Below, piece after piece: positions 9,594-18,947 of a stretch of DNA of 64,000 nt. The stretch comes from Erysipelotrichaceae bacterium 66202529 (GTDB lineage Bacteria > Bacillota_I > Bacilli_A > Erysipelotrichales > Erysipelotrichaceae): positions 3,906,001 to 3,970,000 of the forward strand of contig CP046174.1 in NCBI GenBank assembly GCA_017161075.1. The letters run 5' to 3'. The translations under genes and the position numbers were made by a program. Position 1 is the first letter of the stretch. Each line of letters opens with the position of its first letter. The notes beneath the pieces are model-generated. The model was given only the letters and a program-made list of their open reading frames with translations, was not told the origin of the DNA and ran no database searches.

Positions 9594-10263
9594 ACCGGTA
9601 TCCTACTCCCCAGACCGTTTTAATAAGCTGCGGACGCTTTGGGTCTTTTTCAATCTTATCCCGCAGCATTTTGATATGAACCGTCAGCGTCTGCTGTTCG
9701 CTGAAGCTGTCCATACCCCAGATGCGGGCGAAGATATATTCCTTGCGCAGCGTCTTTCCCGCATTCGCCACAAGCAGGGAAAGCAGCTCGAATTCCTTTC
9801 CAGTAAGCTCCAGCTCGTTTCCATTCAGGCTGGCTCTATGCTTATCACGCTCTATCAGAATACCGGAGCAGGAACAGCTTTTCTTCGCCTGCAGGTCATT
9901 TGTCCGCTGTAAAACAGCACGTATTTTCGCTGCGAGTATTTGCGGATCAACAGGCTTTTCTATATAATCATCCGCTCCCAGCTCATAGCCGTTCAGCTGA
10001 TCACTGCGATCCTTGCGTGCACTCATAATCAAAATCGGAACTGCCTGTTGCTCACGTATCCTTCTGCACACGGCAAAGCCATCCATGCGGGGAAGCATGA
10101 TATCCAGCAGAAGCAGCGCTACATCATGCTCCTGCAAAAACAAGAGTGCTTCTTCTCCGCTTTCCACATGATGAACCTGAAACCCGTCCCGCTTTAAAAA
10201 GGACATGAGCAGCTGTGCAAGCTCCCGGTGATCCTCCACAAGCAATATATCTATCATAGGCAA
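9580..10263 (-). CDS. OmpR-family response regulator
   Basis: 227 residues: a receiver domain with phospho-acceptor Asp54 in LLLLDIMLPRMDG and Lys near 103, and a C-terminal winged-helix DNA-binding domain (LELTGKEFELLSLLVANAGKT, then TLTVHIKMLRDKI and WGVGYRFEEI). Partner of the overlapping kinase. It begins one base after the stop codon of the ABC ATPase gene, so all four genes 8319-13429 are probably one operon, with the transporter genes first. Confidence 0.94.
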   Translation of the reverse strand: MPMIDILLVEDHRELAQLLMSFLKRDGFQVHHVESGEEALLFLQEHDVALLLLDIMLPRMDGFAVCRRIREQQAVPILIMSARKDRSDQLNGYELGADDYIEKPVDPQILAAKIRAVLQRTNDLQAKKSCSCSGILIERDKHRASLNGNELELTGKEFELLSLLVANAGKTLRKEYIFARIWGMDSFSEQQTLTVHIKMLRDKIEKDPKRPQLIKTVWGVGYRFEEI

Positions 10264-11034
10264 TTACCATCCTAACGTAATCAGCCATTCATTCAGTCTG
10301 CGCTCTCTTTTCCGAATATCTGCATCCTCATGCCACGCCCCTAGCTGCATTTCATCCCGGATATTTCCATCCTCGATATACAAAACGCGCTCACAACGTG
10401 ATGCCACCTTCATATCATGGGTAACCAGCAGGATGCTTGTCCCCTCCTGATGAATCCGGTTTAATTCCTCCATAACCTCATGGGAGCTTTGCTTATTCAA
10501 AGCACCGGTAGGCTCATCCGCAAACAGAATTCGCGGATGATTGATAAGACTTCTGCAGATACAGGCACGCTGCAGTTGTCCCCCGGATACCTCATTGACA
10601 TCGTTATCCGCAATATCGCTGATGCCGAGCTTCTGCATGAGCCTTGTCGCATAGGCATTGATTTCTTTTCTTCCCTGCCTGGTTTTCCCCTTCGCAGACT
10701 GATAGGCTGGTAAAATAATATTATCATATACGGAAAGATTTTTCAGCATATACATCTGTTGAAAGACAAAGCCCATCTCCTCCAGGCGCAAATCACTGAT
10801 TTCATTGCGGCTCATATCCATTAACTCACGGTCAAAGAAGCTCACACTGCCGGCTGTGGCACGATCCATACCGCTGATGGTATACAGCAGGGTCGTTTTT
10901 CCGGAGCCTGACGGGCCCATGACAGCAATCATTTCCTTTTCCTTCAGTGTTAGATTTACATTTCTCAACACGTTATTCTGTCGTTTGTTTACGATATATG
11001 TTTTACACAGATTGCTTACTGTTATTCCACTCAT
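10264..11034 (-). CDS. MacB/LolD-type ABC transporter ATP-binding protein
   Basis: 256 residues. Walker A GPSGSGKTT (40-48), Q-loop FVFQQMYML, signature VSGGQLQRA, Walker B ILFADEPTGALN and H-loop LVTHDMK. The Walker B ending and the RACICRSL sequence place it with ATPases that energise FtsX-like permeases (peptide resistance or lipoprotein release type). The C-terminal 30 residues form a basic tail beyond the usual domain. Partner permease is directly upstream. Confidence 0.92.
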   Translation of the reverse strand: MSGITVSNLCKTYIVNKRQNNVLRNVNLTLKEKEMIAVMGPSGSGKTTLLYTISGMDRATAGSVSFFDRELMDMSRNEISDLRLEEMGFVFQQMYMLKNLSVYDNIILPAYQSAKGKTRQGRKEINAYATRLMQKLGISDIADNDVNEVSGGQLQRACICRSLINHPRILFADEPTGALNKQSSHEVMEELNRIHQEGTSILLVTHDMKVASRCERVLYIEDGNIRDEMQLGAWHEDADIRKRERRLNEWLITLGW

Positions 11035-11047
11035 AAAAGCTTCCTCC

Positions 11048-13429
11048 TTATTCCATATTGTTCATTTCACGTATATGGATACGTTTGATTTTCCCGGTAG
11101 CAGCGATTGTTGCGCAAATGATGCCCAGCAGCAATACCCCCGGATACAGCAGATAAACCTGCAGAGGATCAATCTGGATATGCACCTGTGCCCCCATAAT
11201 GGCAAAGATCGGTTCCAGCATGAAGCGGTTACTGAGCATCGACAGCGGTATCGCCGCAAACATGGATAATAAAGCCACCAGAAGCATACGGATTGCCTGC
11301 CACCTGCGTATACTGCTGTTACGAAAGCCAATGCTTTTCATCATAGCGATTTCTCCTTTTTCACGAACGATGAACAGCTTTTCCATCAGCAGTGTAATCA
11401 GCATGATCACTGCACAAAGCATAGCAGTCATTGGAAGCAGAAGCTCCTGTAAGGATTCCTGAATACCGCCGATGTTGCGATCGACAATATCCTGTGCTGT
11501 ATACCATTCATAATCTGGGAATTGTTGTTCTAGTGTGGCTTTTAATTCCTCCTGGCTTTTGTCTGTTTTCATATCAACATTGACATTCCAGTATTCAAAC
11601 ATATCCGTTTTGCTCATATCCAGCCTGGCATTCAATCGGGCACTGCTTCCCAACTGCATATAATCGGAATAGCTTCCTGTAATGATGAATTTATACAGCT
11701 TCCCATTCAAATTCAGCTCCACGCGGTCTCCGATGTGCCAATCATTTTCCTTTAGAACAAGACGGGAGAAGGCAATCTCGTTTTCCAGGACGGGAGCGCT
11801 TCCCTCCAGATAATCCAGATATTCCGTATTGCGTCCCTGTATCTGCAGTGACATGATCTTCGTATTCCCCTGCTTTCCCGGTGCGTGAAAGGATAAAAAG
11901 TAAATAGCAGAGGCTGTAAGCTGTGCATCATAGCCCTTTTCCTTCAGCTCATGCTCTACACGCTTCATTCCCTGTTTCAGCTGTACAGAGTTTTTATAGG
12001 GAGAATCCTGCTTTCCTTCAATTTTTTTAATATATACAGCGCTGTCCGTATTCACGGTAAACTTGGATGCCATCTCGCTGCTTTGCATGGTATGGATGGT
12101 GTTCAAGGGAATCGTAATCAGGACGAAGCTGATACAAAAGGTCACCAGCAGCAGAGCATAGCGTTTTACATGCGTCAGCATATCATTGATTCCAAGATAG
12201 GCAGGAACACGCAGGTGCTTTTGCTTAAACAGAGACAATGCCGAGGCCTTCGCAAAGCTCTCCCCGCTGTTTCCGCCGCGAATGGCAGATATCGCTGTAA
12301 TACGACTTAGCTTTCTTGTACAATTCAAACAAAACAGCATGACAAGTGCAATAATTATCAGTGTGCAGAGGATATTGACATAGAAATTCACTCCGCTGTC
12401 CTCCATGATCATATTTACACTGACGCCCGCCACCATGGCGCGGCTGATCGGTACACTGATGAGCAGACCAAGAAGGGCTCCGCTGCATACGAGAGCTGTG
12501 TATTTTACAAGATACAGACGGCGAATCGCTTTATCCCGAAGTCCGATTGCCTTCATGATACCGATTTCCCGGTACTCCTCTTCCATTGTGAACAGCAGTG
12601 TAAAGCGTAGAACAAGCAAAGCAATCAGAATCATGCAGATGCCGATCAGAATTAACAAAGCCGCAAGTATCAGATCAAAGGAGTAAATCATCGAATACAT
12701 ACTGCGGGAGACCGTATTTAACACCGATGGAAAGCTTTGCATATTCTGTGCTTCTGTAAAATCGGATATGCTTGCGACATTGATAAAATACAGGGAATAT
12801 GTCCGCTCATTGCCTGCTTTTTTAAATTCCTCATACATTTTGGAATTCATAAAGATTCTTGACATACCGACCATATCGTTTCCAAACGCCGCATCCTTGA
12901 CAACGGTTTTCAGAGTAAATGTACGATCTGCATCACCTATGCGGATGCGCAGTGTATCCCCAACATGCAGGTCGTTTTTCTCCATGAGGAATGCAGGCAT
13001 TCCAATTTCATCATCCTGTAAATGGAGCTTTTCCCCATCCGGATCAAACTCCTTGCAATAGTCACTAAGTTCCTCAGAGAGAAAAAGGTTCAGCCCCTCA
13101 GCACTGATTTTGTCACCATGTTTCAGCTGCAAATCCTTCTGGTCCACGGAGAGCATCTCCTGATAGCCGTAATCTTTAACTCCCGGAGCCTTTGTTTTGA
13201 TCCAGCTCATGATGCTTTCTTTTTCTCCCGGATTTACTGCCACAAGATTCACATCCGGTATATTGGCATAATCCATATAATAGTCCACAGAGGAGCTTAC
13301 CACCAATATATTATTTACACTGCTCGCAAGAAATACAGTCGCAATGGTAATAAACAGAAACAGAATCAGATTGACACTTTTTCTATGCATTAAATCTTTT
13401 TTTAACAATCGTTTCAGCATTGCCGCCAC
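11048..13429 (-). CDS. FtsX-like ABC transporter permease
   Basis: 793 residues with an N-terminal TM (about 15-40), a large extracellular domain, a TM cluster near 255-370, a further TM near 420-440, a second extracellular domain and a C-terminal cluster of three TMs (about 670-780). Both FtsX signature helices carry the EIGIMKAIGLRDK and EIAMMKSIGFRN motifs, which is the duplicated layout of SalY/MacB-like permeases. First gene of the operon with its ATPase and a two-component system. Likely exports or senses a peptide or lipid-like molecule. The alternative start at the third Met (MLKRLLKKD) is possible. Confidence 0.9.
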   Translation of the reverse strand: MAAMLKRLLKKDLMHRKSVNLILFLFITIATVFLASSVNNILVVSSSVDYYMDYANIPDVNLVAVNPGEKESIMSWIKTKAPGVKDYGYQEMLSVDQKDLQLKHGDKISAEGLNLFLSEELSDYCKEFDPDGEKLHLQDDEIGMPAFLMEKNDLHVGDTLRIRIGDADRTFTLKTVVKDAAFGNDMVGMSRIFMNSKMYEEFKKAGNERTYSLYFINVASISDFTEAQNMQSFPSVLNTVSRSMYSMIYSFDLILAALLILIGICMILIALLVLRFTLLFTMEEEYREIGIMKAIGLRDKAIRRLYLVKYTALVCSGALLGLLISVPISRAMVAGVSVNMIMEDSGVNFYVNILCTLIIIALVMLFCLNCTRKLSRITAISAIRGGNSGESFAKASALSLFKQKHLRVPAYLGINDMLTHVKRYALLLVTFCISFVLITIPLNTIHTMQSSEMASKFTVNTDSAVYIKKIEGKQDSPYKNSVQLKQGMKRVEHELKEKGYDAQLTASAIYFLSFHAPGKQGNTKIMSLQIQGRNTEYLDYLEGSAPVLENEIAFSRLVLKENDWHIGDRVELNLNGKLYKFIITGSYSDYMQLGSSARLNARLDMSKTDMFEYWNVNVDMKTDKSQEELKATLEQQFPDYEWYTAQDIVDRNIGGIQESLQELLLPMTAMLCAVIMLITLLMEKLFIVREKGEIAMMKSIGFRNSSIRRWQAIRMLLVALLSMFAAIPLSMLSNRFMLEPIFAIMGAQVHIQIDPLQVYLLYPGVLLLGIICATIAATGKIKRIHIREMNNME

Positions 13430-13708
13430 ATCCTTTCTACAGGTAAAGAATACCGCACCCTTTCTTAAAAAATCCTTAAATACCGGTGGAAATCTTTTTT
13501 ATATCGTTTCTACTCATCCTTTTATTCAAATATCAGCAAATTCACTCGTTTATTTCCATAAAGAAAGCAGAAGTCTTCAACAACCTCTGCATATTTGAAT
13601 ACTCTTATGGATATAAGTATACATCCTGTTACTTATGATGAAGCCTTTATAGCAGCATAGCTTATGGATTATCAACTGCTCCTATTACAATGCTTTATAT
13701 GAAACAAG

Positions 13709-14185
13709 CTATTTATGATATGGATTATTGTTTTTTATCATATAGGCACGGTAAATCTGTTCCAGCACAAGCACTCTTGTCATCTGATGGGTAAAGGTCA
13801 GATCACTCAGCTTCCATTTCCAGTTACAGCGTTCATAAACATTGCTTCCGGGGCCCAGGGAACCGGCAATTACAAAGGTCAGGTTACTGGTCTGATAGGT
13901 CTGCAGCTGATCCAGCTTTTGTGCAAACTGCTCACTATCCACCATCTCTCCCCATAAATCCAGCAGAATAACATAGTCCTGATCTTTGATTTTGGAAAGG
14001 ATTCTCTCGCCTTCCTTTTCCTTTACCTGGCTGTTTTGCGCCTCGCTGTTACTCTGTGGTGCCACCTCGTCGTTTACCTCTATGATTTCCAGCTTTGTAA
14101 AGGGTCTTAGACGCTTTGTATATTCCTCAATCTGAGCGCGCAATGCCTTTTCTTTTATCTTTCCAACCGCAATGATTTTTATCAT
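13709..14185 (-). CDS. rlmH: 23S rRNA pseudouridine(1915)-N3 methyltransferase
   Basis: SPOUT-class SAM-dependent enzyme that methylates pseudouridine 1915 in helix 69 of 23S rRNA. Starting at MIKIIAVGKIKEKAL gives 158 residues, the usual RlmH length. The conserved FVIAGSLGPG loop and the C-terminal LTFTHQMTRVLVLEQIYRAY knot region are present. A longer frame up to 14356 exists but would run inside the upstream gene. The chosen ATG overlaps the stop of the HD-domain gene as ATGA, indicating coupling. Confidence 0.96.
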   Translation of the reverse strand: MIKIIAVGKIKEKALRAQIEEYTKRLRPFTKLEIIEVNDEVAPQSNSEAQNSQVKEKEGERILSKIKDQDYVILLDLWGEMVDSEQFAQKLDQLQTYQTSNLTFVIAGSLGPGSNVYERCNWKWKLSDLTFTHQMTRVLVLEQIYRAYMIKNNNPYHK

Positions 14186-14706
14186 AGCTTTTTCCTCACT
14201 TCCATTAACAGCTCCAACTTGCTCTGTAGCCATCTGCGGCGCAATCGCCGAAACATACGGTATTCCGCCAGCACCTCTACAAGACTGGAGGCTGTATCCA
14301 CAGCATTCACTATCCATGCTTCCCGGCATACAGGCGGTATTACAGTTAAAGGCCACATATGCTTTCGGATAATCTCCTGTTCCCGCTTACTGATTTGAAA
14401 GTCACGAATTGCATTGCGGTTCGCAAAAAAAGGATGACGGAAGCCATGAAGTCTGTGCCATGCCTCAGGTTCATGCCAGTCATACAGAAAATAATCATGC
14501 AAAAGTGCTCCCCGTACAAGAGCGCGTTCATCACAGGATACATGAAGCCTCTTGATCAGTGTATAGCAGTAATAGGATACAACAAAGCTGTGCTCCAGAC
14601 AGCTGACAGAGCCATGCTGTATATAATTTTGCATGCTCCAGATTCGGTCATCCTGCAGCAGCTCATCCGCTATTGTCAAAAATTCAGAATATTCCTCAAT
14701 ACGCAT
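14182..14706 (-). CDS. HD-domain phosphohydrolase-like protein
   Basis: 174 residues starting at MRIEEYSEFL, chosen because GAGGTGG lies just upstream; an ATG 17 codons earlier lacks such a site. The HD motif appears as ALLHDYFLYDW with an upstream H in CLEHSFVVSYY and a downstream EIIRKHMWPL, a layout seen in small HD hydrolases acting on nucleotides or phosphates. The substrate cannot be named. Coupled to rlmH by a 4-base overlap. Confidence 0.8.
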   Translation of the reverse strand: MRIEEYSEFLTIADELLQDDRIWSMQNYIQHGSVSCLEHSFVVSYYCYTLIKRLHVSCDERALVRGALLHDYFLYDWHEPEAWHRLHGFRHPFFANRNAIRDFQISKREQEIIRKHMWPLTVIPPVCREAWIVNAVDTASSLVEVLAEYRMFRRLRRRWLQSKLELLMEVRKKL

Positions 14707-14760
14707 ATGCCACCTCACTATGCATTGTATTGTAGCCTGTTTTTCATCAGAATGCAATTA

Positions 14761-16113
14761 TCAGAAGCCTTTCTTTTTCAATTCGCTTACGATGCTGACA
14801 TAGGTTTCCAGCACATCAAAGCCTTTGTAATCCTCTCTTGTCAGATCAATGATATTGCCATGGGAAATCCCTTTATAATAGCGGTTGGTAAAGGTTCCCT
14901 GAAATTCTCCCCATCGGGCGCTTTCCTCGGTAACCAGACCATCATTGTCCGCATCGACCATACGGATGAACAGATAAGGGATACTGAGCAGAATGTGTGA
15001 CCATGCATGGTGCATAAGACTCATATAGCTCTGATAATATACCTGCGGATCATCCAAAACCTCCTCATTAAAGCCGGCACTCCACTGTGTGGTAAACTGA
15101 TGTGTTACGGTGTAAAAATCCGGATGTACATCCTTCATACGTGTAAATGCGGCATCAAATACAGACGCCAGCCAGCGGTACAGCTTTTCCGGTGCGATTC
15201 GTACCAGCACATCGACGAAATGACAGCCGCGATGCGGTGTGGATATGGTGGTCAGAGAGGCAACATGGGCGCCCATATGCCCCTTGGAGATTGCATGACG
15301 CGCATCCAGACCACCCTTGGAGTGCGCGATGATGTTCACCTTGTCACAATGCTCAAGCTCACAGATTTCCTTGATACGCTTTTGAATATCCGCACTGTTG
15401 TTTTCTATGGTCGCGAAGGCCTCCTGATTCCCATAATAAATGACTGCACCATTTTTCACCAGAATACGTGGAATCCTTCCCCAGTAATTCACATATTTTA
15501 AATCACGGAAGCCGACACCATGCAGAAGCAGCAGCGGGTATTTTGTCTTGCATATTTGTGATTCAGCGCGTTGTGATGCCACATCGATTGCAACGGTTTC
15601 ATGATCGTATTCCTCCTTTGCTTTGTGCATGAGATAGATAAGGACAGGAATGCGCAGAACCGGTATAAATAACAGGATCCAGAGCATCACACGGCGAAGA
15701 ATACGCAGGCGGTTGCTGAGACAGAAAATCACAAGCGCTCCGCCAAGGGCATATACATATTGAAACAGCAGCATCCACAACAGATCAGCGTAATACCAGC
15801 TATAATTGTTATATTCCGGAAGAATGAGTAGATAGAGAAGGATTTGAAGCAGAAGCAGCCAAAAGCTGCGTTTGATTACTGCTTTGCCATATTGCAGGCC
15901 TCTCAATCGGCGATGCTTCCTGCCAAGTGATTGGATAAGCCTTAGGATATTGATTATAAATATAAGTATCAGCATACCGGCAGAAATCATGATAAAGCCA
16001 ATATTACTATATCCTTTTAACAGCCATCTAGTGTTGAGTTGATGCGTCAACAATGGAAGATGTGACAGCATTAGAAGCAGAAGCACTCCCATACAATTTT
16101 TTATATATCTCAT
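14761..16113 (-). CDS. Membrane-anchored alpha/beta-hydrolase (lipase-like)
   Basis: About 450 residues from MRYIKNCMGV; an AAAGAGG site 7 bases upstream supports this start over an ATG 8 codons earlier. The N-terminal 160 residues hold five or six hydrophobic segments. The C-terminal part is an alpha/beta-hydrolase: the oxyanion region PLLLLHGVGFRDL and a nucleophile elbow AHSKGG with Ser near residue 265. It resembles triacylglycerol-lipase/PGAP1-like proteins (SKGGLDAR, TTISTPHRGC, then a DGLV segment before the presumed His in YYKGISHGNI). The active domain may face either side of the membrane. Monocistronic. Confidence 0.82.
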   Translation of the reverse strand: MRYIKNCMGVLLLLMLSHLPLLTHQLNTRWLLKGYSNIGFIMISAGMLILIFIINILRLIQSLGRKHRRLRGLQYGKAVIKRSFWLLLLQILLYLLILPEYNNYSWYYADLLWMLLFQYVYALGGALVIFCLSNRLRILRRVMLWILLFIPVLRIPVLIYLMHKAKEEYDHETVAIDVASQRAESQICKTKYPLLLLHGVGFRDLKYVNYWGRIPRILVKNGAVIYYGNQEAFATIENNSADIQKRIKEICELEHCDKVNIIAHSKGGLDARHAISKGHMGAHVASLTTISTPHRGCHFVDVLVRIAPEKLYRWLASVFDAAFTRMKDVHPDFYTVTHQFTTQWSAGFNEEVLDDPQVYYQSYMSLMHHAWSHILLSIPYLFIRMVDADNDGLVTEESARWGEFQGTFTNRYYKGISHGNIIDLTREDYKGFDVLETYVSIVSELKKKGF

Positions 16114-16327
16114 AATGATGCCTCTTTCCTTTTTCATGATTGTATTATAACATATCGTTATCCTTCTCTAAAATAGAACCAGTAAAAGAGCTTGTATGCA
16201 GTATCATAGTAGAAAATTTTGAGATAATAGACACTATTACATGTAAGTATTTATTATGAAAAGAATTTCTTACAATCTATCCACAAATCTGAAGTTTTAT
16301 TGTACAATGGTAGAAAAGGGTGATACT

Positions 16328-17182
16328 ATGAGAAAAAATAAAAAGGGATTTACACTCGTCGAGATTATTGTTGTTCTTGTTATTATAGGAATCCTTATGG
16401 CGTTGGCTGTTCCGGCTGTCATGAGTTATATAAAAAAAGCCGCAGATACCAAGCTGATATCAGAGGCAAGAACAGTTATGGTTGCATCGAAGGAAAAGGG
16501 AATCGAGCTGGTGAAGCAAGGAAAGCTGCATCAGCTGACATCCTCAGGCAGTAAGACAGATATCATAAAAAGGTCGGAAATCGAGGATGGACAGTTAATG
16601 GAGATACAGCTTAATTCTGCCAAAAACGGAGCTGGCAGCTTTGTTGTTAAGATACAGGATGCTTATGTACGCTATGATGATGCGAATCAGAGCTATGAGG
16701 TGCTGGATTCGTATAATAATCTTTATTCAAAAACAAATATTATTTCAGAATCAATATTTTCTAATAATAAAGCGATAGAAAAAATTATAGAAGTTTTCAA
16801 CAAAAATACCGATACACTAAATTCAGAAGGGAAAAACTATGGCATTCCTATCAGAGAGGCATTGGCTGACACCTTAAAAGAAGCTGGAATAACTGATGAT
16901 GATTACAGTTTCCGAATAGATAAAAAAGTAAATAACAAATACACGATAACAGTAAGTGATCGCCGAATCATAGAAACGGATATCAATAACAATTCTACTG
17001 TGAATGTTGTACAGTATAGCTATCAATATGACCCCGTTAACAAAAAGTTTATAAAACAGGATGGTATAAAAACTGCTGTATCAAAGATTGTTAATGGCAA
17101 TTATAACGGCACATCGTCTGATACCTATCCTGCGTTAGATCTGGATAGCTTAGAAGATAAGGATTGGGAAGATATTAAATAA
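16328..17182 (+). CDS. Orphan type IV pilin-like (prepilin) protein
   Basis: 284 residues starting at MRKNKKGFTLVEIIVVLVII; a GGGTGAT site precedes this ATG. The class III prepilin signature is complete: a basic leader, cleavage between Gly and Phe, Glu at +5 and a hydrophobic helix. The remaining 240 residues are unlike known major pilins and are rich in Asn, Asp and Lys. No prepilin peptidase, ATPase or other pilin gene is nearby, so export would depend on machinery elsewhere. Function unknown. Confidence 0.82.
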   Translation: MRKNKKGFTLVEIIVVLVIIGILMALAVPAVMSYIKKAADTKLISEARTVMVASKEKGIELVKQGKLHQLTSSGSKTDIIKRSEIEDGQLMEIQLNSAKNGAGSFVVKIQDAYVRYDDANQSYEVLDSYNNLYSKTNIISESIFSNNKAIEKIIEVFNKNTDTLNSEGKNYGIPIREALADTLKEAGITDDDYSFRIDKKVNNKYTITVSDRRIIETDINNNSTVNVVQYSYQYDPVNKKFIKQDGIKTAVSKIVNGNYNGTSSDTYPALDLDSLEDKDWEDIK

Positions 17183-17191
17183 AACTTAAAA

Positions 17192-17227
17192 AATAACCAA
17201 TAACTACATCTATTGGTTATTTTTTCA
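17192..17227. terminator. Bidirectional terminator
   Basis: Arms AATAACCAATA and TATTGGTTATT (17192-17221) around an 8-base loop, with A-run and T-run on either side. It serves the convergent pilin gene (plus) and TetR gene (minus). Confidence 0.88.
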
Positions 17228-17241
17228 ACTTTGATAAAGAC

Positions 17242-17859
17242 CTACTGATATTCTTTTTTATACGCCATTTTTTTAAACATTACTTTCCATTCATCGAAAT
17301 CTCTTATAATCTCATCCAGCTTCAATGCTTCCCCATAGCTTAGTTTATCATGCATATATCCCTCCGTCATCCATACCAGCATCTGATATACCTGTTTCGG
17401 TTCAACATCATCATGAAACTTTGAGAAATCCACATGAGCAAAATAGCGTTCAAAGGTGGAATCCATGAGCGTATGCAATTCCTTTGCTACATCGGTACTG
17501 ACAGCTTCCCGACGGGATGAAAAAGCGCGTGTAATAAAATCAAGTATGTACGGATAATCCACCATTATCTGCATTTTCTTTTGTGCCCCATACTCCATAA
17601 GCTCAAAAAAATCTGTAACCTGTGTAAAATCACCATCCTCCATCATGTCAGTGACAATTTGCACACAATACTGAAACAGGTACATATAAAAGCTTTTCTT
17701 ATCCTTAAAATAATAAAACAGCAATCCCTTTGAAATACCAGCCTTGGCGGCTATATCCTCCGTATTTGCCTTCTTATATTCATTTCTCCCAAACACTTCC
17801 ATACCGGCATCAATGATGCGTCGCTGCTTTTCCTGGGAGAGCTCTTCAAATTTTTCCAT
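17242..17859 (-). CDS. TetR/AcrR-family regulator
   Basis: About 205 residues starting at MEKFEELSQEKQ, preceded by GGAG. The N-terminal helix-turn-helix reads EDIAAKAGISKGLLFYYFKDKKSFYMYLF, typical of TetR; the C-terminal ligand domain is not diagnostic. No divergent target gene is evident: the upstream 400 bases contain a decayed DUF3784-like gene. Its regulon cannot be told from the sequence. Confidence 0.88.
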   Translation of the reverse strand: MEKFEELSQEKQRRIIDAGMEVFGRNEYKKANTEDIAAKAGISKGLLFYYFKDKKSFYMYLFQYCVQIVTDMMEDGDFTQVTDFFELMEYGAQKKMQIMVDYPYILDFITRAFSSRREAVSTDVAKELHTLMDSTFERYFAHVDFSKFHDDVEPKQVYQMLVWMTEGYMHDKLSYGEALKLDEIIRDFDEWKVMFKKMAYKKEYQ

Positions 17860-17981
17860 ATCGTTATTCTCCTGTATCATAAAATCTTAGTGGACATCTT
17901 AATAAAACTGGAATTTGATTACTTCTTACACGCTGTATTAGCAAGCACAATCATTATTACACAATCAACTCTTACAAATAT

Positions 17982-18234
17982 TTAGGTTATTGTAGCAATC
18001 GATGCTTGCAATACGTTCTCAAAAAATCCCATAATAAATAACAGAACAGCTATTAAAGTCATTCCAATTCCAACTACTCTGCTAACTTATCCTTTTCTTC
18101 CTACCTGCTGTATTACATCCAGCTATCAGCTTTGCACCATGTCCAGTTTATAGAAAAATACTGAATATAGCCAAGATAATGCCAGCTGCCCATACAATAC
18201 AATTACGACCCCTACTTATATCCCTTAATGTCAT
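17982..18234 (-). pseudogene. Decayed DUF3784-like membrane protein
   Basis: On the minus strand an ATG at 18234 with a GGAGATGA site opens a frame reading GIILAIFSIFL, then a TAA, then TGHGAKLIAGCNTAGRK. After at least one frameshift it resumes as VVGIGMTLIAVLLFIMGFF and ends at a TAA (17982-17984). The TGHG..LIAGYNT and RVVGIGM blocks are those of DUF3784 family membrane proteins. In-frame stop plus frameshift mark it as broken. Identified by eye only. Confidence 0.6.
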
Positions 18235-18292
18235 AATTCAATCATCTCCTCATATCTTGACTAGACGGTATGCTAGCGTTTTTTATGTTACA

Positions 18293-18640
18293 TTATCTCA
18301 TAATTTTTTCCAAAGCTTTTCCCTTCGCCAATTCGTCAACCACCTTGTCCAAGTACCGAATTTTCCGCATTAATGGATCTTCAATTTCTTGTAGCTTAAT
18401 TCCGCATATATTTCCAGTGATAAGATTACAATTTGGATTCATTTCCGGTGCTTCCTCAAAGAATGTCCTATAATCAACATCCTTCATAATCTGTTCATCG
18501 ATCTGTTTTGCCGTATATCCGGTCAACCAGCATGTAACCTGATAAACCTCTTCTTTAGTTCTGCCTTTTCTTTCCGCTTTTGCTACTAATAGCGGATATA
18601 CTTTGAACAGCTTCATTGCAAATATCTTTTCATATTCCAT
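18293..18640 (-). CDS. DUF2200 family protein
   Basis: 115 residues beginning MEYEKIFAMKLFKVYPLLVAKAERKGRTKEEV, a good match to DUF2200, a small soluble family of unknown function. GCTATTTTKQ-type residues (VTCWLTGYTAKQID) follow. A GGAGGCCAGG site precedes the ATG. First of a series of small accessory genes on the minus strand with lower GC than the flanking core genes. Confidence 0.85.
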   Translation of the reverse strand: MEYEKIFAMKLFKVYPLLVAKAERKGRTKEEVYQVTCWLTGYTAKQIDEQIMKDVDYRTFFEEAPEMNPNCNLITGNICGIKLQEIEDPLMRKIRYLDKVVDELAKGKALEKIMR

Positions 18641-18662
18641 GAATTCCTGGCCTCCTGTAACT

Positions 18663-18947
18663 CTATAATATAGGTGTAATGACTACATGAATCACATCTC
18701 CGACACCTCTATTCATTTCTTTTTGAATATCCTTTCTCACACCAATAATATAGCAAATTGAACCATCATCATTTTTAATGCCCATATTCACTACGCTTCC
18801 ATCATACGGAACCCCATTAAATTCAGCATGAACTTTTAATCTTCCTTTGCCAAACTCTGCGCGAATATCAATCGGCACGCGAACAAATGCTCCGCCTTTA
18901 TCCGGAACTGGTTCTATCGCTGTCTTAAATTCATATTTTTCTTTCAT
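18663..18947 (-). CDS. DUF1905 domain protein
   Basis: 94 residues, start MKEKYEFKTAIEPVPDKGGAFVRVP. The family (PF08922) forms a small beta-barrel; members often stand beside or are fused to YdeI/OmpD-associated or DUF1801 domains. Here it overlaps the upstream DUF1801 gene by 4 bases (ATGA type), so the two are co-translated. Function unknown. Confidence 0.85.
   Translation of the reverse strand: MKEKYEFKTAIEPVPDKGGAFVRVPIDIRAEFGKGRLKVHAEFNGVPYDGSVVNMGIKNDDGSICYIIGVRKDIQKEMNRGVGDVIHVVITPIL

Noticed and set aside
14186..14356. Longer N-terminus for rlmH
   Set aside because: The extension lies inside the HD-domain gene; RlmH proteins start at MIKI and are about 158 residues.
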